A stretch of 64,000 nt of DNA, from NCBI GenBank assembly GCA_965226965.1, contig OZ245715.1, positions 4,442,151 to 4,506,150 on the forward strand, read 5' to 3'. The stretch is from Endoryza foliicola. Its GTDB lineage: Bacteria > Bacteroidota > Bacteroidia > Chitinophagales > Chitinophagaceae. Below are positions 35,995-44,227 of the stretch, piece after piece. The notes below the pieces were generated by a model. The model made no database searches, was not told the origin of the DNA, and worked only from the letters and a program-made list of their open reading frames with translations. Each line of letters starts with the position of its first letter. The stretch's first letter is position 1. Position numbers and translations under genes: made by a program.

Positions 35995-36681
35995 ATGGTT
36001 GAGAACGGTAAAAAGGTGCTGATTGCTGATGACGAGCCGGATATTCTTGAGATTATTCAATACAACCTCAAGAAAGAAGGATATGAAGTGATCACGGCAA
36101 AAGATGGAGACGAGGCCTTAACCAAGGCAAAGATGTTCAAGCCGGAATTGATTATCCTCGACATTATGATGCCGAAGAGAAATGGAGTGGAAGTATGTGA
36201 GATTTTGAGACGTCAGTCTTCCTTTAAAGATACATTGATCATTTTCCTAACAGCATTGAGCGACGAGTCGAGCCAAATTAAGGGTTTAGAAACGGGTGCC
36301 GACGATTACGTAAACAAGCCGATCAGTCCGAAAGTATTGGTAAGCAGGGTAAATGCCTTGTTTAGAAGAATTAGCAAACCGGTTCCGGAGAATGATCACC
36401 AAATGAAGTTTGACCAATTAGAGATCGATGCAGACAAGTACGAAGTGAAGGTAAAAGGGGAAGTAGTGGTATTGGCAAAAAAGGAATTTGAACTATTAAA
36501 TCTACTAGCATCCCGCCCGGGACGTGTTTTTTTAAGAAATGAAATATTGAGTCAGATTTGGGGTCAAGAAGTGATTGTGGGCGACCGAACCATTGACGTA
36601 CACATTCGTAAGATTCGTCAGAAATTGGGATTGGATTGCATCACCACAATTAAAGGAGTAGGCTACAAATTTGACTTGTAG
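35995..36681 (+). CDS. OmpR/PhoB-family response regulator
   Basis: A 228-residue regulator with receiver domain (1-122) and winged-helix DNA-binding domain (about 135-228). Receiver residues are complete: Asp12 and Asp13 (acidic pocket), Asp56 (phosphoacceptor in LIILDIMMP), Thr86, and Lys108 (NKPIS). The effector domain shows KEFELLNLLASRPGRVFLRNEILSQIWG and DRTIDVHIRKIRQKLG...TIKGVGYKF, close to PhoB/PhoP. Members of this family bind tandem 11-bp direct repeats, just what lies before the TonB-receptor genes at 47 and 63 kb. The kinase gene follows after 17 bp. Assignment as the phosphate regulator is inference from neighbours. Confidence 0.93.
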   Translation: MVENGKKVLIADDEPDILEIIQYNLKKEGYEVITAKDGDEALTKAKMFKPELIILDIMMPKRNGVEVCEILRRQSSFKDTLIIFLTALSDESSQIKGLETGADDYVNKPISPKVLVSRVNALFRRISKPVPENDHQMKFDQLEIDADKYEVKVKGEVVVLAKKEFELLNLLASRPGRVFLRNEILSQIWGQEVIVGDRTIDVHIRKIRQKLGLDCITTIKGVGYKFDL

Positions 36682-36698
36682 TTAGTAGCTTTGACACT

Positions 36699-37751
36699 AT
36701 GGCGTCTACCAAGAATCTTTCTCCCCGTCAGTTATCTGCTTTTACAGCCTGTATACTTTCAATCCCGATAGCACTCGGCATTTGGGGTATTACCTCCGAT
36801 TGGCGCATTGGTGCAGCAAGTTTGGTGATTGTATGGATCGGAAGTTTTGCATTAATATTGGTGACGCTCGAGCAATTTATTTATCGCAAGATCAAACTCA
36901 TTTACAAACTCATCCATCAAAAAAAGGCTACCAAGAGAGAAGAAGTGTATTTCAAATACATTCTCCCTAAGAAAAGTATTGATGAAGTGAGAGAAGATGT
37001 GGAAGCTTGGGGAGAACAGCAACAAAAAGAAATTGAGTTGCTCCAACGCAATGAAGCTTATCGCAAAGAATTCTTGCAAAACCTTGCTCACGAATTCAAG
37101 ACTCCCATTTTTGCCATTCAAGGATATGTAGACACGCTGTTGGATGGAGCCATGGAAGATCAAGAAGTAGCCAAACGATTCTTGGAAAAAGCATCGAAGA
37201 ATACTTCTCGCTTGGTAAATCTAGTGAGCGATTTGGATGAGATCACCCGTTTGGAAAGTGGAGAGCAATTGTTGTACAAACAGAGTTTTGTGATCCAAGA
37301 TTTGATCCAGGAAGTGTACGACACTTTGTCGATAAAATTACAAGCGAAAAACATCCAAGCCTCTATCAAGAAAGGGTGTGAAGCCCCAATTACAGTGTTT
37401 GCCGATAAAGAAAAGATCAAACAGGTATTGGTGAATTTGGTGGTGAATGCTACCAAATACGGCAAGCAAAACGGAACCATTGTAGCCAGTGTTTACAATA
37501 CCGATGAGCAACATGTTATTGTTGAGATCAGCGACGATGGTATTGGAATTGAAGAAGAACACTTGAGTCGCATATTTGAACGATTTTATAGAACTGATTC
37601 AGCGCGCTCGCGCGACAAAGGCGGTACCGGACTGGGTCTCGCTATCTGCAAACACATCATAGAAGCACACGGCGAAACCGTGCATGTAAGAAGCACTCCT
37701 GATGTGGGAACTACCATTGGATTTACCCTTGCTCGTAAGCAGAACGGCTAA
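36699..37751 (+). CDS. PhoR-like sensor histidine kinase
   Basis: A 350-residue membrane kinase. Two N-terminal transmembrane helices (LSAFTACILSIPIALGIWGI and IGAASLVIVWIGSFALILVTL) are separated by only a few residues, so there is hardly any periplasmic sensor domain. This resembles PhoR, which is controlled through the Pst/PhoU system and not by direct ligand binding. A linker coiled coil leads to HisKA with phosphoacceptor His131 (FLQNLAHEFKTPIFAIQGYVDTLL). The HATPase_c domain has N box NLVVNATKYGKQNG, G1 DDGIGI and G2 GGTGLGLAICKHI. It is the partner of the upstream regulator and is transcribed convergently with the phosphonate operon. Confidence 0.92.
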   Translation: MASTKNLSPRQLSAFTACILSIPIALGIWGITSDWRIGAASLVIVWIGSFALILVTLEQFIYRKIKLIYKLIHQKKATKREEVYFKYILPKKSIDEVREDVEAWGEQQQKEIELLQRNEAYRKEFLQNLAHEFKTPIFAIQGYVDTLLDGAMEDQEVAKRFLEKASKNTSRLVNLVSDLDEITRLESGEQLLYKQSFVIQDLIQEVYDTLSIKLQAKNIQASIKKGCEAPITVFADKEKIKQVLVNLVVNATKYGKQNGTIVASVYNTDEQHVIVEISDDGIGIEEEHLSRIFERFYRTDSARSRDKGGTGLGLAICKHIIEAHGETVHVRSTPDVGTTIGFTLARKQNG

Positions 37752-37830
37752 CTAATTTGAGAGTTGGTGAGTTAGTTCATTTGTTAGTTGAAATCAGGGC
37801 CGCATTTACCAATTAACAAATTACCTATTA

Positions 37831-38949
37831 TCAAATTACCCCACTCCATTCTTCCGCCAATCCAAAACTCAAGGTCATTCCCGCTCCGCTTAATGCATTG
37901 ATGATATGAACGCCCGGTTCAGGGTTGAGAAGAATTTCAGTAGCACCAACAGTTGATTTAGCATAAATGCCATGCCAAGAAGCTTGAGGTGAGAAGCCTT
38001 TAATATTTGCAAACTGTTGGAGGTAATCGAGTATAAGTTTATTGATGTCTTCCCTGTCGAAAGGATCAAAAGTGAGTCCGTATTCATGGGAATCACCGAG
38101 TGTAATAGATGCTTCATCATTTTGAGAAAGCATGACGTGGATCCCATTCTTCACATAGTCGTTCATTTCTGACTCATAACGATCGCGCAGCTTTTCCAAA
38201 GTAGCGGCAACTGTGAAACTTTTGTAGTGAATTAAACTCAATCCGCCGCAAAGCGCCGCCCCAACTCTATCGGAGGACGAAGCACTGTAACGCATCATTT
38301 GAAGCTTGCACTTGGTAATGGGTTGTTTCGAGTATACTTCAGGGTAGAGTGTTTCGAAATCGGCCCCGCTGCATACTGCAATCAAATCTGCTTCGTAATA
38401 GTTGCCACCCGCTTTCACTTTGTGACTGCTTACTTCCGTGGCGGCTGTATCCCATATAAACTCAACACCGTATGCTTCGTTTAAATAGCCGGGTAGAGAT
38501 GCGATGGCTTTATAAGGAGTAACAATGGTTTCGTCGGAACTCCAGAGTGCACCCAAGCATTTGTCGGTTTGAGCAATGGTAGATTTGCTTGCTACTTGTT
38601 CGGCAGTAAGTAGCTGAATAGGACGCTCCGCATGATAATGTTCGTATAATTCTTGTAATACTTGCCATTCGTCTTGATGATAGGCTAAATGCAAACTCCC
38701 TGCTTGCTCATACCAGAAGGCGCCGCTGTCGCCAATTTCTTTCCAAATATCTCTGCTTCTACAAGCACGTTGGTACAGAGTTCCTGAGGGTTGACCAACC
38801 GGCCACACCATCCCAAAATTTCGAACAGAAGCACCTACTGCATAGGTGGATCTTTCGATAACGGTAACATCAAATCCTTTAATCGACAATGCGCGCGCTG
38901 TGGCCAAGCCAACAATACCCGCACCTATTACAATAGCAGACTTACTCAT
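37831..38949 (-). CDS. FAD-dependent aminophosphonate oxidase (TIGR03364/PbfD-like)
   Basis: A 372-residue flavoprotein of the DAO family. The dinucleotide motif VIGAGIVGLATARAL is at 7-21 with the ribose-binding Glu in VIERS, and the stretch VGASVRNFGMVWPVGQPSG (about 38-56) is typical of the TIGR03364 clade. The C-terminal FAD motif is GVHIINALSGAGMTLSFGLAEEW. Established knowledge: this clade is linked to phosphonatase-like hydrolases, and characterised members oxidise 2-aminoethylphosphonate derivatives, especially N-methylated ones, to phosphonoacetaldehyde. Here it is the last gene of the operon and overlaps the transporter gene by 8 bp. Its product would feed the adjacent phosphonatase-like enzyme. 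Substrate in this organism is inferred. Confidence 0.85.
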   Translation of the reverse strand: MSKSAIVIGAGIVGLATARALSIKGFDVTVIERSTYAVGASVRNFGMVWPVGQPSGTLYQRACRSRDIWKEIGDSGAFWYEQAGSLHLAYHQDEWQVLQELYEHYHAERPIQLLTAEQVASKSTIAQTDKCLGALWSSDETIVTPYKAIASLPGYLNEAYGVEFIWDTAATEVSSHKVKAGGNYYEADLIAVCSGADFETLYPEVYSKQPITKCKLQMMRYSASSSDRVGAALCGGLSLIHYKSFTVAATLEKLRDRYESEMNDYVKNGIHVMLSQNDEASITLGDSHEYGLTFDPFDREDINKLILDYLQQFANIKGFSPQASWHGIYAKSTVGATEILLNPEPGVHIINALSGAGMTLSFGLAEEWSGVI

Positions 38950-40213
38950 GAGTTTGCAAACTTGCTTGTTTTTTAAAATAAATATAGGAGCCCAATACTC
39001 CTGCTAAACCCAGCACTCCGGCAATAATTACTGCCGCTCCATAAAAATTCACCCAATTCATTTGTACGCGGGCGATCTCTTTGGTAAGCATCACCGTCAT
39101 GCTTCCCATGTATCCGAATGCATCGGCGATGTACATAAGAAAACCAACATTCCCTGCAATTTTGAAAGCGCTGATGAATCGCTCAAAGAAAATACAGTTA
39201 AAAGGAATATAGCCCATGTAGAGTCCTAGCCCTACTCCTTGCATCCAAGCTGCCCCGCTGATCCATCCTTGGAAGTAGGCGATTGAAGATCCCGCAGCAA
39301 TGATGAAGCCAACGGCCACCACAGCATGAATAATAAAGAATGTTTTGAAGCTATTTCGAATCAGCACTAACATACACATCACCGTTAGTACAATGATGGA
39401 AGTGATGGTTTCGGTTTGAGTGAACTTTTCGGGTTTCTTTCCGTAACCGAGTTCATTCCACATGTTCGACATGAAATTGTCTCTTATGTCGCGCATTACA
39501 GTTAGTAGCACATAAGTGATGGTTACCATTAACAATCCCAATCCAAATTGTTGGAGAATTTTTCTTCGTTGTTCGCGAGACATTGGAATGCGCATTTGTC
39601 GTTCCGCCACATCTTCTTCTGATGGAGCAGGCACTCTTTCTAACAAAAAGAAAAAAAGTGCAAGGGGAAGAAAGAAGACCAATCCGGTAGCGGCTCCAAT
39701 CCACACGTCCGGAATGGAAAAAGCATCTCGTAACCAAACAGCAACGCTTCTGGTAAAGCCACCTGCAAAGATGAAGCTTACTGCCATCGCGGCTCCAATA
39801 AAATCGGTGGTTCTTCTTCCTTCTACATAACTAAAAACGATGCCCCAGAGAAAGCCCAAGCAAAATCCATTCACCAATAAGCAAAGCATACCATAGGGAG
39901 CCGGGATCAGTCCGAAGATCAATAAAGCCAACCAGGAAGTTCCGATTAATAAAACTGCAGGCTTCCATCTGGCTTTTCTACCAAGTTCTGCGATGAATTT
40001 GATGCCTGTGAATTTACTGAGCATGTATCCAACTCCCTGACTGATGATCAACAAGGTTTGATAAGGCACACCCCAGAAGCTGATGCCTTCAAAAGAAGCC
40101 ACGGTAAAGGGTTTGCGATAGGCATAAACAGAAGCGTAAGTTACAAACGCCACTATAGCGATGTAAACGGCTTTTTGCCAATCGGCTTTCTTATTGATGG
40201 GTAGTGTACTCAT
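38942..40213 (-). CDS. DUF5690/MFS inner-membrane transporter, candidate phosphonate permease
   Basis: A 423-residue protein with about 12 transmembrane helices. After the first helix it carries YASVYAYRKPFTVASFEG, close to the Y-x-x-R-K-x-F signature near the start of organophosphate:phosphate antiporters (GlpT/UhpT), in which the Arg contacts phosphate. Other helices include LLIFGLIPAPYGMLCLLVNGFCLGFLWGIVFSYVEGRR and MTVMLTKEIARVQMNWVNFYGAAVIIAGVLGLAGVLGSYIYF. The family is known as DUF5690 and is, to my knowledge, uncharacterised. In this operon (start overlaps the phosphonatase-like gene by 4 bp, end overlaps the oxidase by 8 bp) the natural role is import of an aminophosphonate across the inner membrane; inference. 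Confidence 0.8.
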   Translation of the reverse strand: MSTLPINKKADWQKAVYIAIVAFVTYASVYAYRKPFTVASFEGISFWGVPYQTLLIISQGVGYMLSKFTGIKFIAELGRKARWKPAVLLIGTSWLALLIFGLIPAPYGMLCLLVNGFCLGFLWGIVFSYVEGRRTTDFIGAAMAVSFIFAGGFTRSVAVWLRDAFSIPDVWIGAATGLVFFLPLALFFFLLERVPAPSEEDVAERQMRIPMSREQRRKILQQFGLGLLMVTITYVLLTVMRDIRDNFMSNMWNELGYGKKPEKFTQTETITSIIVLTVMCMLVLIRNSFKTFFIIHAVVAVGFIIAAGSSIAYFQGWISGAAWMQGVGLGLYMGYIPFNCIFFERFISAFKIAGNVGFLMYIADAFGYMGSMTVMLTKEIARVQMNWVNFYGAAVIIAGVLGLAGVLGSYIYFKKQASLQTHE

Positions 40214-40893
40214 TCAAGAATCATCGGTTCCAATGCAGCGAGGCTGTCAATGATTTCATCGGGTTGATAGGATGCCAATTGCTCTTTGGTATAGGCACCG
40301 GTTGTTACAGAAACCACTAATCCACATTGAGCATTTCGCCCTTCTTGAACATCCACTTCTGTATCTCCTACTTTTACTACTTCAGCATTGTTCTCAACAC
40401 CAAACAAAGCTTTCATCTTCTCGATCATGTAGGGATAAGGTCGGCCTTCCGGAACTTCATCGCTGGCTACCATCACATCAATTTTATCGTTCCAATTCAA
40501 TCGATCTACAATCGTTTGAGCGATGGGTTTAGTGAACCCGGTGTTCAAACCTACTTTCACACCATTCGAGCGAAGTTTTGAGAACAATTCTTCTGCATAA
40601 GGTAATGGTGCCAAATCAGGATCTGCTTTGTAGAAAGCCACCATATTGTTTTCGAAACGCGTATGAATGCTGTTGATTAATTCAGGGCCGCCAACAATTC
40701 CGGTTTTCTTTTGATCGGTCAGCAATTTGGTGATAGCATCTATCTTTCTCCATCCCATCACAAAATTCACTTCTTCTTTTCCTACTTTAATTCCGTGGAA
40801 TTGAAAAGCCTCGATAAAAGCAGCAGCTACATTTCCCTTATCAACTACGGTAGTGCCGGCCATATCCAGCACCACCAATTTATATTTTGCCAT
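40210..40893 (-). CDS. phosphonatase-like HAD hydrolase (PhnX-like, TIGR03351 type)
   Basis: A 227-residue HAD enzyme. The nucleophile motif LDMAGTTV has Asp10 and, as in true phosphonatase, Ala12 where ordinary HAD phosphatases have Asp. The cap carries VMGWRKIDAI with Lys50 in the place of the Schiff-base lysine (Lys53 in Bacillus PhnX MGLLKIDH). Motif II is in GLNTGFTK, and the strongly conserved EVPEGRPYPYM and VKVGDTEVDVQEGRNA follow, the latter with the metal Asp. PhnX cleaves the C-P bond of phosphonoacetaldehyde to acetaldehyde and phosphate. Presence of Lys50 means the same chemistry is possible; this clade is usually shorter than PhnX and its exact substrate is unsettled. It starts 3 bp after the HD-domain gene. 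Confidence 0.88.
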   Translation of the reverse strand: MAKYKLVVLDMAGTTVVDKGNVAAAFIEAFQFHGIKVGKEEVNFVMGWRKIDAITKLLTDQKKTGIVGGPELINSIHTRFENNMVAFYKADPDLAPLPYAEELFSKLRSNGVKVGLNTGFTKPIAQTIVDRLNWNDKIDVMVASDEVPEGRPYPYMIEKMKALFGVENNAEVVKVGDTEVDVQEGRNAQCGLVVSVTTGAYTKEQLASYQPDEIIDSLAALEPMILE

Positions 40894-40896
40894 TAC

Positions 40897-41472
40897 TCAG
40901 TTTTGTTGTTGTAAATGTTGAATGATCAATCTACGATAAAAACTTAAATCGCCCACAGGTTTAGAAGGATCTTTTGCTTCATCATCTAAATGTCGCATGA
41001 TTACTTTTTCTTTAAACAAAGGGTCTTGTTCGAATTCGGCTGCTTCTTCGCTGTTCATTACACCACCTTGATAGCTTAGTGTAATTTTACTGGCCTCAGA
41101 TAATTGATCGTAATATTCGGGATGCTTCCACGTGAGGTAACGTTTTGCCTCCACATGTGCTTCTACTAAAGTAATAACACGAGTTGAAAAAGCATGTTTA
41201 GCGAGGAATTCGGCGCCAACCCCTTCGTGGTTCTTAGTGCCATATCCGTTCATTTGGTTTTCTTCTTCGGCGTGAACGCAGATGTGGCCAATATCGTGCA
41301 AGAAGGCTGCAAGAATGATATCAGCTTCTCTGTTTTGTTCACGTGCCAGTTCTGCAGACTGATACATGTGCTGCAATTGGGTTACGGCTTCACCTGCATA
41401 CTCATTGCCACCATGCTTTTCATAGAGCCCGATGATTTCATCAGCTATTTGTATGGCATGTACTAGATCCAT
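40897..41472 (-). CDS. phnZ: PhnZ-type HD-domain C-P cleaving oxygenase
   Basis: A 191-residue HD protein that matches PhnZ, the mixed-valent di-iron oxygenase that splits (R)-2-amino-1-hydroxyethylphosphonate into glycine and phosphate. All known functional residues align: Tyr25 and Glu28 (NEYAGEAV, the lid pair), His35, His59-Asp60 (AFLHDIGH), His63, His82 (KNHEGVG), His106 and Lys110 (EAHVEAKRYL), and Asp163 (RHLDDEAK). The SYQGGVM stretch also fits. Length equals PhnZ (about 190). The PhnY hydroxylase that usually makes its substrate is not in this window, so it may use a hydroxylated aminophosphonate taken up directly. Related enzymes act on other phosphonates, so the substrate remains to be shown. 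It lies 3 bp after the hydrolase gene. Confidence 0.9.
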   Translation of the reverse strand: MDLVHAIQIADEIIGLYEKHGGNEYAGEAVTQLQHMYQSAELAREQNREADIILAAFLHDIGHICVHAEEENQMNGYGTKNHEGVGAEFLAKHAFSTRVITLVEAHVEAKRYLTWKHPEYYDQLSEASKITLSYQGGVMNSEEAAEFEQDPLFKEKVIMRHLDDEAKDPSKPVGDLSFYRRLIIQHLQQQN

Positions 41473-41475
41473 CTT

Positions 41476-42552
41476 TTATTTTTTATAGATTGAAGGAATT
41501 GGTGCAGCTACCGGATGGTTGGCTGTAAACTGAAAGCCAAGCAACTGTGCGATGGTAGCTGCGATTTGTTGTTGGAAGAGCCCGGGGCCGTTCGATACTT
41601 CACCGAGTGGTTTCATATCAGGACCAATGGCAGCGATCCAAATTTCGTGTGCATCTTCAATACGTTCTCCGTGATGACGCCAGTTCCCCTTTACTTTGTC
41701 TCCTCTTCCATGGTCGGTGGTTACGATCAATGTGGTTTTGTCTTTGTACTCAGGCATGGATTGAATGATGTTCCACAAGTCGCCAATCATGGCATCTTCT
41801 GCATGAGCTGCTTTTAGATACTGATCGTACAAGCCGCCATGAGCAAAATCATCCGTTTCATCGAAAGAGATGTACAACACTTTAGGCTTGTAAGCTTTTA
41901 AATACTCACGAGCAGCCATATATGTAATAAGATCAGGTCGCACACCAATGGGACGCGGCGCGAGGTACTGCATATCGTTGAGCATTTTTAAAGTAGGCGT
42001 ATTGAAATTGAAGGAATCAGCATCTGCGTTTACATAGAGTCCACTTCTTTGTCTATTTAAGATATACGGAAATACATCCCATGTTGTAAAAGCAGCCACT
42101 TTACCTTTCATTCCCGCTTGATTGTTTAAAAACTCTAATACATTGATGTTTTTGTTCCATATCTTATCGTTAGAGTTGACTGCTGTATCAGGATAACCGG
42201 TGAAAATTTCGTTGTAGCCGGGATACGAAAACCAATATCTATTTGCATTATCTACAGTGCTATTGAGTGTACGATTACCGTGTAATTGACCTTGTTTAGC
42301 GATGGTATTCCAGAAAAACGTAAAGATCTTTTTTCTACTTTCTTCGGGAGTAGCAGCACCAAAATCACGTTTTAAATCGTCGCGGTCTCTTACAAAGCTA
42401 CTGTCGGATGCTAATACCGGATCGAGGCCTTTGAATACTTCCTGCCAGCGCATACCGTCGAGGGTTACGATGATCACGTTTTCAGTTTTGCGTTGCGCAA
42501 ATACTGCCAAGTTTACAACGATCAATATAAGTGAAAAGAAAAGCTTTTGCAT
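41476..42552 (-). CDS. exported alkaline-phosphatase-superfamily hydrolase
   Basis: A 358-residue protein from the ATG at 42552 (MQKLFFSLILIVVNLAVFAQ, a signal peptide; the longer frame to 42579 lacks it at the start). Superfamily metal motifs are visible: IIVTLDGMRW (Asp32), SFDETDDFAHGG (Asp and His), IVTTDHGRGDK (Asp, His) and WRHHGERIEDAHEIW. The nucleophile should lie in the WFSYPGYNEIFTG segment. Relatives include nucleotide pyrophosphatase/phosphodiesterases and phosphonoacetate hydrolase. As the only exported enzyme of the phosphonate operon, it may free the aminophosphonate from a diester or glycan/lipid conjugate in the periplasm (inference). It follows SusD across a 64-bp gap containing a stem-loop. 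Confidence 0.85.
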   Translation of the reverse strand: MQKLFFSLILIVVNLAVFAQRKTENVIIVTLDGMRWQEVFKGLDPVLASDSSFVRDRDDLKRDFGAATPEESRKKIFTFFWNTIAKQGQLHGNRTLNSTVDNANRYWFSYPGYNEIFTGYPDTAVNSNDKIWNKNINVLEFLNNQAGMKGKVAAFTTWDVFPYILNRQRSGLYVNADADSFNFNTPTLKMLNDMQYLAPRPIGVRPDLITYMAAREYLKAYKPKVLYISFDETDDFAHGGLYDQYLKAAHAEDAMIGDLWNIIQSMPEYKDKTTLIVTTDHGRGDKVKGNWRHHGERIEDAHEIWIAAIGPDMKPLGEVSNGPGLFQQQIAATIAQLLGFQFTANHPVAAPIPSIYKK

Positions 42553-42568
42553 ACTTCTAGATTTAAAA

Positions 42569-42597
42569 CAAGGGCGCAACTATTCGTTACGCCCTTA
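42569..42597 (-). promoter_or_regulatory. stem-loop between SusD and downstream catabolic genes
   Basis: Arms AAGGGCG and CGCCCTT enclose about 13 bases. The minus strand continues with TTGTTTTAAAT, so it may act as a partial terminator that leaves SusC/SusD transcripts in excess of the enzymes. Confidence 0.55.
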
Positions 42598-42616
42598 TAA
42601 ATTTAACTAATAACCA

Positions 42617-44209
42617 TTATTGATTTACCCAAAGTTCTTTGTTGATATCGTCTGAACCACCGAATTGGCTGCTTAAAGCGCTTGCCAAGTTTGTACCGTT
42701 GGTGGTACGTTCAGTTCCCGGATATTGGAATCTTCTTGGAATTTTTCCACTATTTCCGGTACCAGGACCATTCTGCGCAAATGCAGGAACACCCGTTCTT
42801 CTATACTGATAATAAGCTTGCATTCCGGAGTTCTGGAAGAAAGCTACATATTTCTGAGTCAGAATTTGGTTCAAGCCGGTTGCAGTGTTGCCTGCATATT
42901 TCACCGAAGACTGGTTGTAGTAATCGTTGAATATGAAGCTTACAGCGAAGCTATAGTAATCACCGCCTTCGCTTACTTTACCGCCGGGTTTTAAATAATA
43001 GAAAGTGTTTGCACCTTCTTTGATACCATAGAATCCAATAGAAGCTTGAATTCCCTTTTTGTACCAAGATTCAGCATCGCCTGCTACCCAACCTCTGTTG
43101 ATAGCTTCTGCAATATTGAAACACATTTCAGGATAACCTACAATTAAAGTGTTTTCAGCTGTATAAGTGCTGTAATAGCGCTTACGACCGTAGAAAGAAT
43201 ATTGACCAGGAGCGTATCCTGCACCGTTATCAGTACCTGCTTTAGAACTCATGTCAGCCAAATCTTCAGCAGGGCTAGCACCAACATAGGCTGCATGATC
43301 TGAAGGAGCCAAGCCGGCTTTCAATTTTGAGCCTGCAGGGTCCGCTACAACGAAGGTTCTGGGATCTTTGTTGGCAGTTAAAATTCCCAAATAGGTAGAA
43401 GACATGTTGTAACGAGTAGCATCAAAACCAAAGTTATCAGGACTTGTAGGGTACTTGTTAAATGGATTGATGTACACATACTGCCAGTTATCATCCATGC
43501 TTTCGAAGATGGGGTAATTGGTTTTGTTAGACAATATTTTTGCAAAATCGGCTTTGATGTTCAAAGTTGCATCAGCGTCTTTCTTACTCAAACTTACCAA
43601 TACTCTTAAACGGAAACTGTTTACTGCTTTTTGCCATTTTTTCAAATCATTGTTGAAGTAAAAATCACCCAACAATGAATTATCAGAAGCAGTGATCAAC
43701 TGAGCCATTTGTGTATTCGCCTCATCCAACCATTTCAACACTTGAACAAATATCTCTTTTTGAGTATTGTATTTTGGTGTCAGATTCGTATTGCCTTGTA
43801 AAGCCTCAGTCATTGGCAGGTCGCCTACACTCATTGTCATTTCATAGAATAGGTAACCGCGAAAGAACTTACCCAAAGCAGTATAAGGGTTTACGTCCTT
43901 TCCACCGGATTTCTTCGCTTCTTCTTCCATTTTAATTACATTCTTCAAAGTAGTGTAGTACAATGTAGCACCACCGAAGTTGTATTCTTGGTTGCCGTAG
44001 TAGTTATAGTTGCAGCAAGCAAATTGATTCCAGCGGTGTTCGATACCCCAGGGTTCAATAAAGATGCTGTTTTCAACACCGTTCAGAGCCAGAGATGCCG
44101 GAACGGATTCAGGACTGTTTGGATTCTGCTCCAATTCCTGAAACTTTTTATCGCAAGCCGTAAGTCCCATAACGAGAACAGCAGCAGCTATTAAGATTCT
44201 AGATTTCAT
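42617..44209 (-). CDS. SusD/RagB-family lipoprotein of the phosphonate locus
   Basis: A 530-residue outer-membrane lipoprotein. The lipobox LVMGLTACDKK puts the lipidated cysteine at 19. Helical segments characteristic of SusD follow (KEIFVQVLKWLDEANTQMAQL, the RLRVLVSLSKKD region, YPEMCFNIAEAINRGWVAGDAESWYKKGIQASI) and the aromatic-rich C-terminus QAYYQYRRTGVPAF. It matches the SusD-like_2 subgroup. SusD proteins act as a lid over the SusC barrel and capture ligand. It lies 18 bp after SusC. The ligand of this pair is predicted to be a phosphonate-bearing molecule because of the five catabolic and transport genes downstream. Confidence 0.93.
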   Translation of the reverse strand: MKSRILIAAAVLVMGLTACDKKFQELEQNPNSPESVPASLALNGVENSIFIEPWGIEHRWNQFACCNYNYYGNQEYNFGGATLYYTTLKNVIKMEEEAKKSGGKDVNPYTALGKFFRGYLFYEMTMSVGDLPMTEALQGNTNLTPKYNTQKEIFVQVLKWLDEANTQMAQLITASDNSLLGDFYFNNDLKKWQKAVNSFRLRVLVSLSKKDADATLNIKADFAKILSNKTNYPIFESMDDNWQYVYINPFNKYPTSPDNFGFDATRYNMSSTYLGILTANKDPRTFVVADPAGSKLKAGLAPSDHAAYVGASPAEDLADMSSKAGTDNGAGYAPGQYSFYGRKRYYSTYTAENTLIVGYPEMCFNIAEAINRGWVAGDAESWYKKGIQASIGFYGIKEGANTFYYLKPGGKVSEGGDYYSFAVSFIFNDYYNQSSVKYAGNTATGLNQILTQKYVAFFQNSGMQAYYQYRRTGVPAFAQNGPGTGNSGKIPRRFQYPGTERTTNGTNLASALSSQFGGSDDINKELWVNQ

Positions 44210-44227
44210 GTTTACTAAGTTTATGTA

